From: Sphingobacterium sp. UBA2700
GTDB lineage: Bacteria; Bacteroidota; Bacteroidia; Sphingobacteriales; Sphingobacteriaceae
Direction: 5' to 3'
Length of the DNA: 23,895 nucleotides
Assembly: GCA_002354335.1 (NCBI GenBank)
Contig: DELI01000017.1
Location: 1 to 23,895, forward strand
Shown: piece after piece, positions 1 to 6,623 of the stretch
How the letters are laid out: every line of letters starts with the position of its first letter
Position numbering within the stretch: the stretch's first letter is position 1
Translations under genes and position numbers: made by a program
The notes under the pieces: generated by a model
What the model was told of the DNA's origin: nothing
The model's input: the letters and a program-made list of their open reading frames with translations, nothing else
Database searches by the model: none

Positions 1-66
1 TAGTTAGTATTTAGACCTATATCGGTTATTAGAATTTAGATATAAGACATTAGATATTAGAGTATT

Positions 67-89
67 GGCGCCAATTAGGCGCCTTTTTT
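67..89 (+). terminator. Rho-independent terminator of an upstream gene
   Basis: GGCGCC, a 5-base loop and GGCGCC are followed by six T. The same stem, with the same TTAGA-rich lead-in, follows the peptidase gene, and a variant follows the methyltransferase gene. The gene it serves lies left of the window. Confidence 0.75.
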
Positions 90-134
90 ATTGTGGAGAA
101 GAAGGATGTAGAGAAAGGCAGGATTTTGTGCCAT

Positions 135-169
135 AGGTCTAACTACTAAGTACTAAATACTAAATACTA
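135..169 (+). repeat. TACTAAN heptad repeat tract
   Basis: GGTCT is followed by about four tandem copies of a 7-nt unit (ACTAAGT, ACTAAAT, ACTAAAT). It is one of about nine tracts in the window, always ending in GGTCT on one side and found only in spacers. A second tract lies at 211-250, separated by a half-copy of the hairpin element at 171-210. Confidence 0.7.
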
Positions 170-210
170 TCTCTGAACCAGGAAAGGAAGGATTTAAGGA
201 TTATCCGGAC

Positions 211-250
211 GGGTCTAAATACTAAGTACTTATTACTAAATACTAGATAC
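211..250 (+). repeat. TACTAAN heptad repeat tract
   Basis: GGGTCT is followed by tandem ACTAAGT/ACTTATT/ACTAAAT/ACTAGAT units. It is joined directly to the left half-arm of the hairpin element (GAACCAGGAAAGGAAGGATT, from about 176), which suggests the two repeats travel or recombine as one composite. Confidence 0.65.
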
Positions 251-419
251 GCTACAGGACAACCTCAACCCTTCGTTAACTTTTAACCATTCTAAAACCC
301 TTTCAAAGCCCTTTCATAACCCTATCAAAGCCGCTCTGGAAGGGTTATGATAGGGGATTGAAGTGGGAGTGAATGGTTAATGAGCTAATGCTGTATTATG
401 CTTGGCTTAATTTGTTGTA

Positions 420-504
420 CTGTTTTGAACCAAGAAAGGAAGGATTTTGAGATGACCAGGATCCTGTAAATCGTTCCATCCTTTCTTTCTTGGTTCAAAG
501 ACAG
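420..504. repeat. 85-nt hairpin element, full copy
   Basis: The left arm (CTGTTTTGAACCAAGAAAGG onward) is nearly the reverse complement of the right arm ending CTTGGTTCAAAGACAG. The arms are about 25 bp with one or two mismatches, around a centre containing the palindrome CAGGATCCTG. A second full copy of about the same length lies at 23705-23788. Single arms occur near 171, 535 and 2443. The shape fits a REP- or MITE-like non-coding element, but no transposase ends or target duplication are recognisable. Confidence 0.7.
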
Positions 505-580
505 TATTTAGTAGTTAGTACTTAGTAGTTAGACCCGATCCTGCCAATCCTTGCATCCTTCCTTTCCTGCTTCAAGACAA
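503..580 (-). repeat. Heptad tract plus right half-arm of hairpin element
   Basis: This is a TTAGTAG/TTAGTAC heptad tract in the inverted orientation (503-536). It is fused to a right arm of the hairpin family (GATCCTGCCAATCC onward, ending GCTTCAAGACAA). It is the mirror image of the composite at 2443-2525. Confidence 0.6.
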
Positions 581-608
581 ATTGTTTTCTCTCTTAAAAA
601 AAATTACT

Positions 609-618
609 CAAACGTTTG
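609..618. promoter_or_regulatory. CAAACGTTTG palindrome upstream of M60 peptidase
   Basis: A perfect 10-bp dyad lies about 100 nt upstream of the peptidase start. The AACGTT core resembles the operators of LacI-family regulators, but no such regulator is in the window. A palindrome of this size can occur by chance, so this is only a candidate site. Confidence 0.25.
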
Positions 619-719
619 CGATTGCATTTCAAGCGAATTGAGGGCTATAGCTGATTTCCGGGACTTTTTTGAATGCTGGATTCCTGTATTTTCGAGAATT
701 ATTACGACTTAAATATAAT

Positions 720-2279
720 ATGAAAAGAACCATTTTAACCTTTGCTGTAGCATGTTTGATGGCGTCGATGGGCTATGCTCAGAGCGCTAAGGAAGTTAAA
801 CAGACTTATGAGCAGTTATCTATTTTTGAAGATCCTCTGGCATTGACGCTGAAGAAAGGGACTTCCAAGAAAATCATCAACAAAATAGCGGATGAGCATA
901 TCCGCAAGCATGCTTTAAATGTGTTGGCGGGTAATTATAAGTCTGATTATAAATTAGCGGATTATCATGCGATTTTGTCGCCTTCGATGTTGGGTCATCA
1001 GCTAAGCATTGGAGATGGCTACAGCAAATATCAGAATATAACAGGTGTTTATTTGCCCGTTGGTAAGCATATCGTGCTTGCAGAAGGTATCGAGCGTGGC
1101 AAGGAAATAAAACTAATTGTTCCGAATTGGTTGAGACAGGCTCCTGATCCGAAGGAACCGACGAAGGATCCAAAGGGATGGGGGATTGAAAAGGAAGTGT
1201 TTGAACTTCAAAATGGCGTCAATATTATCGATCTAAAGGATTTCGGTAGTTTAGCGTATATCTATTATTTCTCTGAAAATCCGCAAGAGGAAAAGCCTAT
1301 CCGTGTTCACTTTTTGACAGGGCAGGTAAATGGTTACTTCGATAGCCAGAAACAAAACAATGCCGATTGGGATAACTTATTGGATAAAGCTGTCTATGGC
1401 GTTGTCGATGCGAAAGGGAAGTACATTCAAACGGCTTACCCAGTTGCCGATTTAAAGAAATATGCCGGAGGGAAAGGGGTAGAATTGATAAACAACTACG
1501 ACTCTTTAGTGCACCGTCAACACCGCATTATGGGACTGATCAAATATAATCGTGTACCGGAAAATAAGATCTTATCTCGTGTTAATTATAATTATTACAT
1601 GTTCAGAGATGCTGATGGGGTTGCTTATATGGGGGGTAAAAGTGGTTATGCCATGGCGATGGTATTGGATCCAGCCCGCGTAATCAGTGGCGATCCTTGT
1701 TGGGGATTCAGCCATGAAGTTGGTCATGTGCACCAAACAAGACCGAAGTTAAGTTGGGGCGGATTAGGTGAGGTGAGCAATAATATTTACTCGCTTTATG
1801 TGACGACTTCTTTCGGCAATAAATCTAGAATTTCTGAGCAAGGAAACTACGCTAAAGCGCGCGCTTCCATCATCGATAAGAAAATTTCTTACCTGCAGGA
1901 TCCGGACGTGTTTAACCGCCTGGTACCATTCTGGCAATTGCAACTTTACTATGCTGGGCCTGGTAAAAAGGCAGATTTCTACCCGAACTTGTTCGAGACT
2001 TTCCGTCAGCAAGAAGCGAAAGAGAATCCTTGGAATCGGGACAGAAACCCTGCTGTTCATCAGCTTAACTTCGTGAAAACGGCTTGTGAAGTAGCAAAAG
2101 AGGATTTAACGGATTTCTTCGATCAGTATGGTTTCTTCTATGTTGGCGAGTTCGAAATGGATGATTACGGAAAGTATGATTACCATATGACGCAAGCCAT
2201 GGTCGATAAATGTAAAGCAGAAATTAAAGCGTTGAATCTTCCAAAACCAAAGGGAGATATCAGTGCAATGAAAGATTGA
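720..2279 (+). CDS. Secreted M60-family (enhancin-like) zinc metallopeptidase
   Basis: This is a 519-residue exported protein. I start it at the ATG at 720 because it gives a clean signal peptide (Lys-Arg, a hydrophobic stretch, then GYAQ cleavage near residue 19). The longer reading from a TTG at 669 would bury that signal. The zinc site is HEVGH at residues 332-336, followed by a second-shell Glu near 351 in GGLGEVSNN. This is the HEXXH-X(8-28)-E pattern of peptidase M60/enhancin gluzincins. Family members in gut and environmental Bacteroidota often cleave heavily glycosylated mucin-like proteins; that substrate is inference here. The N-terminal third has no motif I can name. It is a single-gene unit, with a terminator 40 nt after the stop and repeats on both sides. 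A weak -7-like TATTTTCG lies at 687-694. Confidence 0.85.
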   Translation: MKRTILTFAVACLMASMGYAQSAKEVKQTYEQLSIFEDPLALTLKKGTSKKIINKIADEHIRKHALNVLAGNYKSDYKLADYHAILSPSMLGHQLSIGDGYSKYQNITGVYLPVGKHIVLAEGIERGKEIKLIVPNWLRQAPDPKEPTKDPKGWGIEKEVFELQNGVNIIDLKDFGSLAYIYYFSENPQEEKPIRVHFLTGQVNGYFDSQKQNNADWDNLLDKAVYGVVDAKGKYIQTAYPVADLKKYAGGKGVELINNYDSLVHRQHRIMGLIKYNRVPENKILSRVNYNYYMFRDADGVAYMGGKSGYAMAMVLDPARVISGDPCWGFSHEVGHVHQTRPKLSWGGLGEVSNNIYSLYVTTSFGNKSRISEQGNYAKARASIIDKKISYLQDPDVFNRLVPFWQLQLYYAGPGKKADFYPNLFETFRQQEAKENPWNRDRNPAVHQLNFVKTACEVAKEDLTDFFDQYGFFYVGEFEMDDYGKYDYHMTQAMVDKCKAEIKALNLPKPKGDISAMKD

Positions 2280-2318
2280 GATTAGATAGGAGATTTAAGA
2301 TTTCAGACATTAGAGTAG

Positions 2319-2343
2319 GGCGCCGATTAGGCGCCTTTCTTTT
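2319..2343 (+). terminator. Rho-independent terminator after M60 gene
   Basis: GGCGCC, the loop GATTA and GGCGCC are followed by TTTCTTTT. The TTAGATA/TTAGA-rich sequence before it is shared with the terminator at 67-89. Confidence 0.75.
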
Positions 2344-2442
2344 CGGATAACATCTTTGTTTGGAATTTCAATTGTGGTTATGTTTGATAGGGTTGCTGAT
2401 TTGAACTTTAGTTGGGGTTTTGTTGTGCAGGATGCTTTGTTT

Positions 2443-2525
2443 TGAACCAAGAAAGGAAGGATTTAAGGATTGACAGGATCGGGCGGCATAGGTCTTAATA
2501 CTAACTACTAACTACTAACTACTAT
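2443..2525 (+). repeat. Composite repeat: hairpin left arm plus heptad tract
   Basis: The left arm GAACCAAGAAAGGAAGGATT continues through AAGGATTGACAGGATC into GGGCGGCATAGGTCT, then four near-perfect TACTAAC units. It is the cleanest view of how the two repeat families join, and it ends about 20 nt before the methyltransferase promoter. Confidence 0.65.
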
Positions 2526-2546
2526 TTCTGAATTCTTCCAAAGCAT

Positions 2547-2554
2547 TATATTTG
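2547..2554 (+). promoter_or_regulatory. -7 element TATATTTG for methyltransferase gene
   Basis: This is an exact match to the Bacteroidota -7 consensus TAnnTTTG, with a weak TTTC 18 nt upstream in the -33 position. It ends only 4 bases before the ATG, so the transcript should be leaderless or nearly so. Confidence 0.5.
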
Positions 2555-2558
2555 TCGT

Positions 2559-3377
2559 ATGAACAGCAAGAAATTGGTTAGCGCGAAGATTGAGGATTTC
2601 TACAATCAGGCTTCGGAAGAAGATAGACTCAGCAAGGGGTTGGGGATATTTGAATTTGAAAGGATCAAAGCATTAATTTCTAGGTATCTGCCGAAGTTGG
2701 GGGTGGTTATTGATGTTGGTGGTGGTACCGGCAAGTATGCGGAGTGGCTAGCTAAGGAAGGGCATGATGTTCATATGGTGGAACCTTTGGATAAGCATCT
2801 CAAGATTGCTCAAAAGCGTTCGGAGAAAGCTAAGAAGCCTTTTAAGGTGATTAAAGGGGAAGCCCAACGTCTGGATTTTAAAGACGGATTTGCGGATGTG
2901 GTGATTATGCATGGTCCGTTGTATCATCTGCAAAGTGAGGAGGCGAGGCTGCGCGCTATTTCGGAGGCGAAGCGTGTGCTTAAGCCTGGTGGGGTGGTAT
3001 TGGGATTTGCGATCAACTATACGGCCTCGACTATTGTAGGTTTGTTGAATGGTTTGATTCATGGTCCCTCATTTTTGGATATGTGCAAATCGGAGCTGAC
3101 AACAGGTATTCATAATGCGCCATCGGATTTGCCTTGGGTGATGGCGGAATCTTTCTACCATAAGCCCGCGCAACTAAAGGCAGAATTTGCGGCGGCGGGG
3201 TTGAGGTTTGATAAAATGTTTGCCGTGGAAGGTATTACCTGGCTTGACAAGCACTATTTTGAAAGTATGCTGAATACTAAGAAGCGGAAGAATCTGGACT
3301 TGATTACCGAGATTACGGAAAATGATGAGCATTTGCTTGCATTGAGTCCGCATATGATGATTGCGGCATTTTGTTAG
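2559..3377 (+). CDS. Class I SAM-dependent methyltransferase
   Basis: This 272-residue cytoplasmic protein has the Rossmann-type SAM-binding motif I at residues 50-58 (VIDVGGGTG), an acidic ribose-binding position in MVEPLD near 75-80, and a motif IV-like DVVIMHGPLYHL followed by RVLKPGGVVL. These mark a Methyltransf_11/25-type enzyme. The substrate cannot be read from the sequence. The HGPLYHL loop and the insert after the central domain suggest a small-molecule rather than a DNA methyltransferase. It is transcribed alone, with a -7 element immediately before the ATG and a terminator about 40 nt after the stop. No gene next to it suggests a pathway. Confidence 0.85.
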   Translation: MNSKKLVSAKIEDFYNQASEEDRLSKGLGIFEFERIKALISRYLPKLGVVIDVGGGTGKYAEWLAKEGHDVHMVEPLDKHLKIAQKRSEKAKKPFKVIKGEAQRLDFKDGFADVVIMHGPLYHLQSEEARLRAISEAKRVLKPGGVVLGFAINYTASTIVGLLNGLIHGPSFLDMCKSELTTGIHNAPSDLPWVMAESFYHKPAQLKAEFAAAGLRFDKMFAVEGITWLDKHYFESMLNTKKRKNLDLITEITENDEHLLALSPHMMIAAFC

Positions 3378-3413
3378 AGCATAGATTTTAGACATTAGCT
3401 ATAAGATTTGCAT

Positions 3414-3444
3414 GGGCGCCTTTGGGGCGCCCTGTTTGTTTTTT
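3414..3444 (+). terminator. Rho-independent terminator after methyltransferase gene
   Basis: GGGCGCC, the loop TTTGG and GGCGCCC are followed by a T-rich tail (TGTTTGTTTTTTG). It is a variant of the GGCGCC terminators at 67 and 2319. The convergent receptor gene ends 45 nt further on and has no T-tract of its own on the minus strand here. Confidence 0.7.
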
Positions 3445-3489
3445 GTTTAGTTAGTAATTTGCTACTATTGCTACTGTCCGTGTTATGTT

Positions 3490-5403
3490 TTAAAAATTAA
3501 AAATACACCGGGCGTTGAGCATGCGTCCTCTGAGACGGTAAACCGTGCTATAGAGTTCGTCGGAGGTTAATACCTGATGGTGGTAGTTTTTGATGTTTGC
3601 GATGTTATTGAGTTCCACTTCGAGATCGACTTTTCTCTTTGGTAAGCTGATACGGGAAAATAGATCCATAAAGAGGTGATTGTGGGTAAAAATTCCTTGT
3701 TTATTGTGCTGATGGTTGAAACTATATTCAACGAATAACGGCTTAATTGGGGTGTAAGCTAATTTGATGGAATTAGTTAAGTTACTACTCGTAATTCGGT
3801 CGCTGGGCACATGTGTGGCAACAATCTCACTTTTAAACCAAGAATAATGGACTCCATAGTTTACACTGAGTTTCTTATGCACTTGTAGGTCAAATGAGGG
3901 ATTGATCAGAACTGCTGATTGATCCAGCCTTGTTGCCTGTCTTTGGACCGCCATATCGTCTTTCAGGTTTGTCCAGCTTGCGTGGAGTTGCAATGGACCA
4001 CGAAGGGCGTTAATATACTGCGTCGCCGATAAAATTAATCCATATTCTTGCGATTTGTGAGCACCGGGAACCACGATTTTGGAGAGCAAATTGTCGGTGA
4101 CGAGAGTGGCTAGCAAATCGGGATATCTAACGGACGTATATTTAGCGGTTATATTTCCAAAGAATAGCTGTAATGGCCGTTGCACATTGTATTTCAAGGT
4201 GAGTTCATTTTTCTTTTTCTCGCGCAGGTCGATCGTGTTATTTGCCAAACTACGGTAAGTTTTTAGGATAGGCTTGCAGAAAACGTTAGCCATGTTCCCT
4301 ATGGATCGCTGATGATGAAAGCGTAGCTGCAAATAGTCTTGCGCATTCAGGAAGAATTTGCTGTTCAACAAGGGGTTAAAATAGACCTTATCTCTGCTTT
4401 TATCTAAATCATTCGTGGGATCTAAATAGTGTATATGTTGGGCGATGAATGGCAATGCGACCGAAAATTCCCATTTCTTTACTTTTGTTTCCAGCATGGG
4501 CACAAAGTAGAATTCATTGTTGTGCCAGTCCAGGTCGTTTAATTGCGCACGAAGTCCGAGTTCGGAAAACTGATACTCTGTACCCGCTAAAATTAGTTCG
4601 CTGTTAAACTTTTGGCGTTCGTTCAAAAGTCCTACAAGATATGTGTGTTTTATAGTGCCTTTGTTAAACTTGTAGGACGCTCTAATAAGATTGGAAAATA
4701 TGGGGAGTTCTAAGCGTTGCCGCGCGATTTCGTCCTTGCTGCTCGTGATGTGTGGATCTCCGGCAAGTTGCTCGACCAGTAGACGCTCTTTGGAATTTTT
4801 GTGTTCTATTGTCCATTGAAAGTCGACGATGTCGCCGTTTTTCAGTTTTGGGCTATATTGGAAATGATTGCTCCATTGTAAGAGCTTATGTCGATAGGGA
4901 TGGTTCAGTTCCACGGAGTTTCCTAGCAGTTCTGAGCTTTCCTTCCGGCGATCAATCTCCATATATGCATTATTACTGAGGAAGTAATTGGGGCTGTTGA
5001 TTTCGAATTGAGCAGCCAATACGGTACCTCTGAGTAGCGGATTGTTGTTTGGGTCCTCTATAAATCGGATGCTGTCTAGGCTTGCAAAGTTATCATTATA
5101 GGAAAATATGAGGGGTTCTCTTCGCCCCAAATGTTGCTGTGCTATGAGCCGTAAAGATCCGTTTTCGCTTATTTGAAAATAGTTGTTTGAAGCGAGAAAT
5201 TGACTCCTCGCCGTATTGTTGACATAGGGATGTCCAGTTGTTGAGCTGATGGTCTCTTGTCGAAGCAGATTTTTAGGTAGCGGATCTACAATGCGGCTAT
5301 TTCGCTTAAAATCTGTGTGGCCTATGAACATGCTCGATAAATCTTTCCCTAAGTTGTTTCCATGTAAGGTATTTAAAGTTTTAATTTTCTTGTTTAAGAG
5401 CAT
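3490..5403 (-). CDS. C-terminal beta-barrel fragment of receptor
   Basis: This 637-residue reading starts at the ATG 9 nt beyond the TAA. It has no signal peptide. It consists of alternating aromatic/polar strands typical of an outer-membrane barrel and ends in an aromatic residue (CIFNF), as barrel proteins do for BAM-dependent insertion. It could not reach the membrane if translated separately from this start. It is therefore best read as the 3' part of the split gene. The first residues (MLLNKKIKTLNTLHGNNLG) look like the first barrel hairpin that normally follows the plug in this family. Confidence 0.6.
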   Translation of the reverse strand: MLLNKKIKTLNTLHGNNLGKDLSSMFIGHTDFKRNSRIVDPLPKNLLRQETISSTTGHPYVNNTARSQFLASNNYFQISENGSLRLIAQQHLGRREPLIFSYNDNFASLDSIRFIEDPNNNPLLRGTVLAAQFEINSPNYFLSNNAYMEIDRRKESSELLGNSVELNHPYRHKLLQWSNHFQYSPKLKNGDIVDFQWTIEHKNSKERLLVEQLAGDPHITSSKDEIARQRLELPIFSNLIRASYKFNKGTIKHTYLVGLLNERQKFNSELILAGTEYQFSELGLRAQLNDLDWHNNEFYFVPMLETKVKKWEFSVALPFIAQHIHYLDPTNDLDKSRDKVYFNPLLNSKFFLNAQDYLQLRFHHQRSIGNMANVFCKPILKTYRSLANNTIDLREKKKNELTLKYNVQRPLQLFFGNITAKYTSVRYPDLLATLVTDNLLSKIVVPGAHKSQEYGLILSATQYINALRGPLQLHASWTNLKDDMAVQRQATRLDQSAVLINPSFDLQVHKKLSVNYGVHYSWFKSEIVATHVPSDRITSSNLTNSIKLAYTPIKPLFVEYSFNHQHNKQGIFTHNHLFMDLFSRISLPKRKVDLEVELNNIANIKNYHHQVLTSDELYSTVYRLRGRMLNARCIFNF

Positions 5404-5412
5404 GGCAGATAA

Positions 5413-6165
5413 TTACAAATCGTATTGCTCGGGGATGCCCAATCCCAAGGTCGAGCGACCATTGACTTTTAGCGCTGCATCATCCTTTGTTACTAAATTG
5501 AGTGCTAGGTCGTTGCTCAGCGTATTGTCTTGCAACACTTTGTGGTGTACATGTCGCTGAAGCACTTCGATGTTTTCAATAATCTTGTTCGGGATGGTTT
5601 TGCTGCCGAATTCATATTTTTCATCCAAGAGGTTGCTGCCATCGATGTAAAGCGCAGTAATTTCCTTCCCATTAAAGCTTATTTTTCCAGTCTCATCTAT
5701 GTGAATCCCCGGAACACGCGACAAAACATCTTCAATGCTTCTATCTTCTGCTCTTGAAAATGAATCAGCTTTGAATGTCATGGTGTCTCCTTTAATGCGC
5801 AGTCTTTGTGAACCTTTGATCACTAGCGAATCGATTGCTGTAGATTTTGGATCGAGAATAAATCGGTAGGTCGTCTTTCCTTCGGTCAATGCGATTTTAG
5901 CCGATTTAAAAGCTAAATGGCTTGATTCCAAGTGGGCCTCCTTTAAGTTTCTCTTATTCGGGATCTTGATCAGGAAATAGCCGGAATGATCAGTGCTGCT
6001 AGATGCCAGCAACTCCGTACCGAGCGTGAGACGGATGTAGACGGAGGCTATTGGCTTCCCTTCGGAAAGGACATAGCCGTCGATGTATTCGGTCTGTGCA
6101 GCGAGATGTTTACAAAGAAACAGCATTATAATGATCAGGATTTTCTTGAATTGGAAAGGAATCAT
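5413..6165 (-). CDS. N-terminal signal, CarboxypepD_reg-like and plug fragment of receptor
   Basis: The fragment has 250 residues. Residues 1-23 form a signal peptide (FKK, a hydrophobic run, cleavage after LAAQ). Residues 26-105 form a carboxypeptidase-regulatory-like domain (IDGYVLSEGKPIASVYIRL, then DHSGYFLIKIP). Residues 115-235 are the plug-like part, with SIEDVLSRVPGI and ALYIDGSNLL. It ends at TAA right after GIPEQYDL, where the barrel should begin. A stable product could at most be a periplasmic plug without a pore. An unrelated-looking 62-codon reading overlaps its start by ATGA at 6162-6165. Confidence 0.65.
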   Translation of the reverse strand: MIPFQFKKILIIIMLFLCKHLAAQTEYIDGYVLSEGKPIASVYIRLTLGTELLASSSTDHSGYFLIKIPNKRNLKEAHLESSHLAFKSAKIALTEGKTTYRFILDPKSTAIDSLVIKGSQRLRIKGDTMTFKADSFSRAEDRSIEDVLSRVPGIHIDETGKISFNGKEITALYIDGSNLLDEKYEFGSKTIPNKIIENIEVLQRHVHHKVLQDNTLSNDLALNLVTKDDAALKVNGRSTLGLGIPEQYDL

Positions 6166-6350
6166 AGGGATATGATGAATGGATTACGGTATAGATTATT
6201 TAAGGGATCTTCCCTTCTGATGGAATCTTTGCTGTGTGATATTGGATATATCCTTCTAGTGAGAGCTATATCATTTGTGTGGGCGGCAACCTGCATAGAA
6301 TTCAGGATAAAATCGGAGCCCAGCTGTGTAAAGAGAACTTGCTGTGTCAT
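6162..6350 (-). CDS. Possible small upstream reading frame, 62 codons
   Basis: An ATG-to-TGA frame whose stop overlaps the receptor start as ATGA, the arrangement of translationally coupled genes. The protein has no signal peptide or motif I recognise and its composition is unremarkable. Receptors of this type often follow a GLPGLI-family gene, so it might be the tail of a lost upstream partner, but I see no GLPGLI signature. It may equally be chance. Confidence 0.2.
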   Translation of the reverse strand: MTQQVLFTQLGSDFILNSMQVAAHTNDIALTRRIYPISHSKDSIRREDPLNNLYRNPFIISL

Positions 6351-6493
6351 TTCTTTGGGTTATCAATAATTGGCTCCAACCCCGATAGGTGTGTTTCAGG
6401 GTTAATCAAATATAGTTAATTAGGAGTTAATTTTATTAATGATATTATAGGCAGCGTTCTGATGTAGTAGCTAAGTAGTAGGAGGGGCGGAGG

Positions 6494-6508
6494 AATTTGC
6501 AGCAAATT
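6494..6508. promoter_or_regulatory. 15-bp perfect palindrome, candidate operator
   Basis: AATTTGCAGCAAATT is a perfect dyad around one central base, 56 nt upstream of the -33 element of the dioxygenase operon. It is too tight to form a hairpin, so it reads as a dimeric protein site. MhqO/MhqD operons in Firmicutes are controlled by the MarR-type repressor MhqR. A MarR-like role is inference, and no such gene is in the window. Confidence 0.3.
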
Positions 6509-6563
6509 TGCTTCGAATACTTCTTATCATACATCAATTAATAGAAGTGCGATTCTCTGCACA

Positions 6564-6594
6564 TTTGTATTAATAAATAACAACAATAGCTTTC
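6564..6594 (+). promoter_or_regulatory. Promoter of dioxygenase-hydrolase operon
   Basis: TTTG (6564-6567), a 19-nt spacer and TAGCTTTC (6587-6594) match the Bacteroidota sigma-ABfr-type TTTG-N19-TAnnTTTG at all but one position. Transcription would start near 6600, giving a short leader with AAGGAG about 7 nt before the ATG at 6624. Confidence 0.55.
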
Positions 6595-6623
6595 TAAGCT
6601 GGTTAAATAGAAAAGGAGATATC

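Larger units (their letters stand above)
1..668. other. Gene-free, repeat-rich spacer
   Basis: No convincing coding region is visible. The stretch holds a GGCGCC terminator for an unseen gene to the left, four tracts of the TACTAAN/TTAGTAN heptad repeat (about 1-17, 135-169, 211-250 and 503-536), one full 85-nt hairpin element, and half-copies of that hairpin near 171-214 and 535-580. The last 80 bases before the peptidase gene are AT-rich and contain a 10-bp palindrome. Both repeat families recur elsewhere in the window, so this is accumulated intergenic repeat rather than a decayed gene, as far as can be seen. Confidence 0.7.
3490..6165 (-). pseudogene. TonB-receptor-like outer-membrane barrel gene split by in-frame TAA
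   Basis: Reading the minus strand from 6165 to 3490 gives one continuous frame of about 891 codons, interrupted only by a TAA at 5413-5415. After the stop, the same frame continues TTA TCT GCC ATG into the second fragment, so this is a nonsense change and not a frameshift. The product would be a signal peptide, a carboxypeptidase-regulatory-like beta-sandwich, a TonB-plug-like domain and a large beta-barrel. This is the usual plan for Bacteroidota outer-membrane receptors of about 850-950 residues. Known relatives take up or bind unknown ligands, and nothing here identifies the substrate. Alternatives to gene death are a base-call error, stop-codon readthrough, or reinitiation at the ATG 9 nt past the stop. 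The rest of the frame shows no other damage, so the lesion is recent or not real. Confidence 0.75.

Noticed and set aside
135..250. CRISPR-like array from the heptad tracts
   Set aside because: The unit is 7 nt and tandem without spacers, and no cas gene is present.
669..719. Upstream TTG start for the M60 peptidase
   Set aside because: It adds 17 residues ahead of a complete signal peptide; the ATG at 720 explains export better.
5986..6369. 127-codon plus-strand frame antisense to the receptor
   Set aside because: It is antisense to a gene with clear domains, and its sequence has no folded-protein character.
6519..6548. ACTTCT...AGAAGT inverted repeat upstream of the dioxygenase
   Set aside because: The arms are only 6 bp with an 18-nt gap, weaker than the nearby perfect 15-bp dyad.
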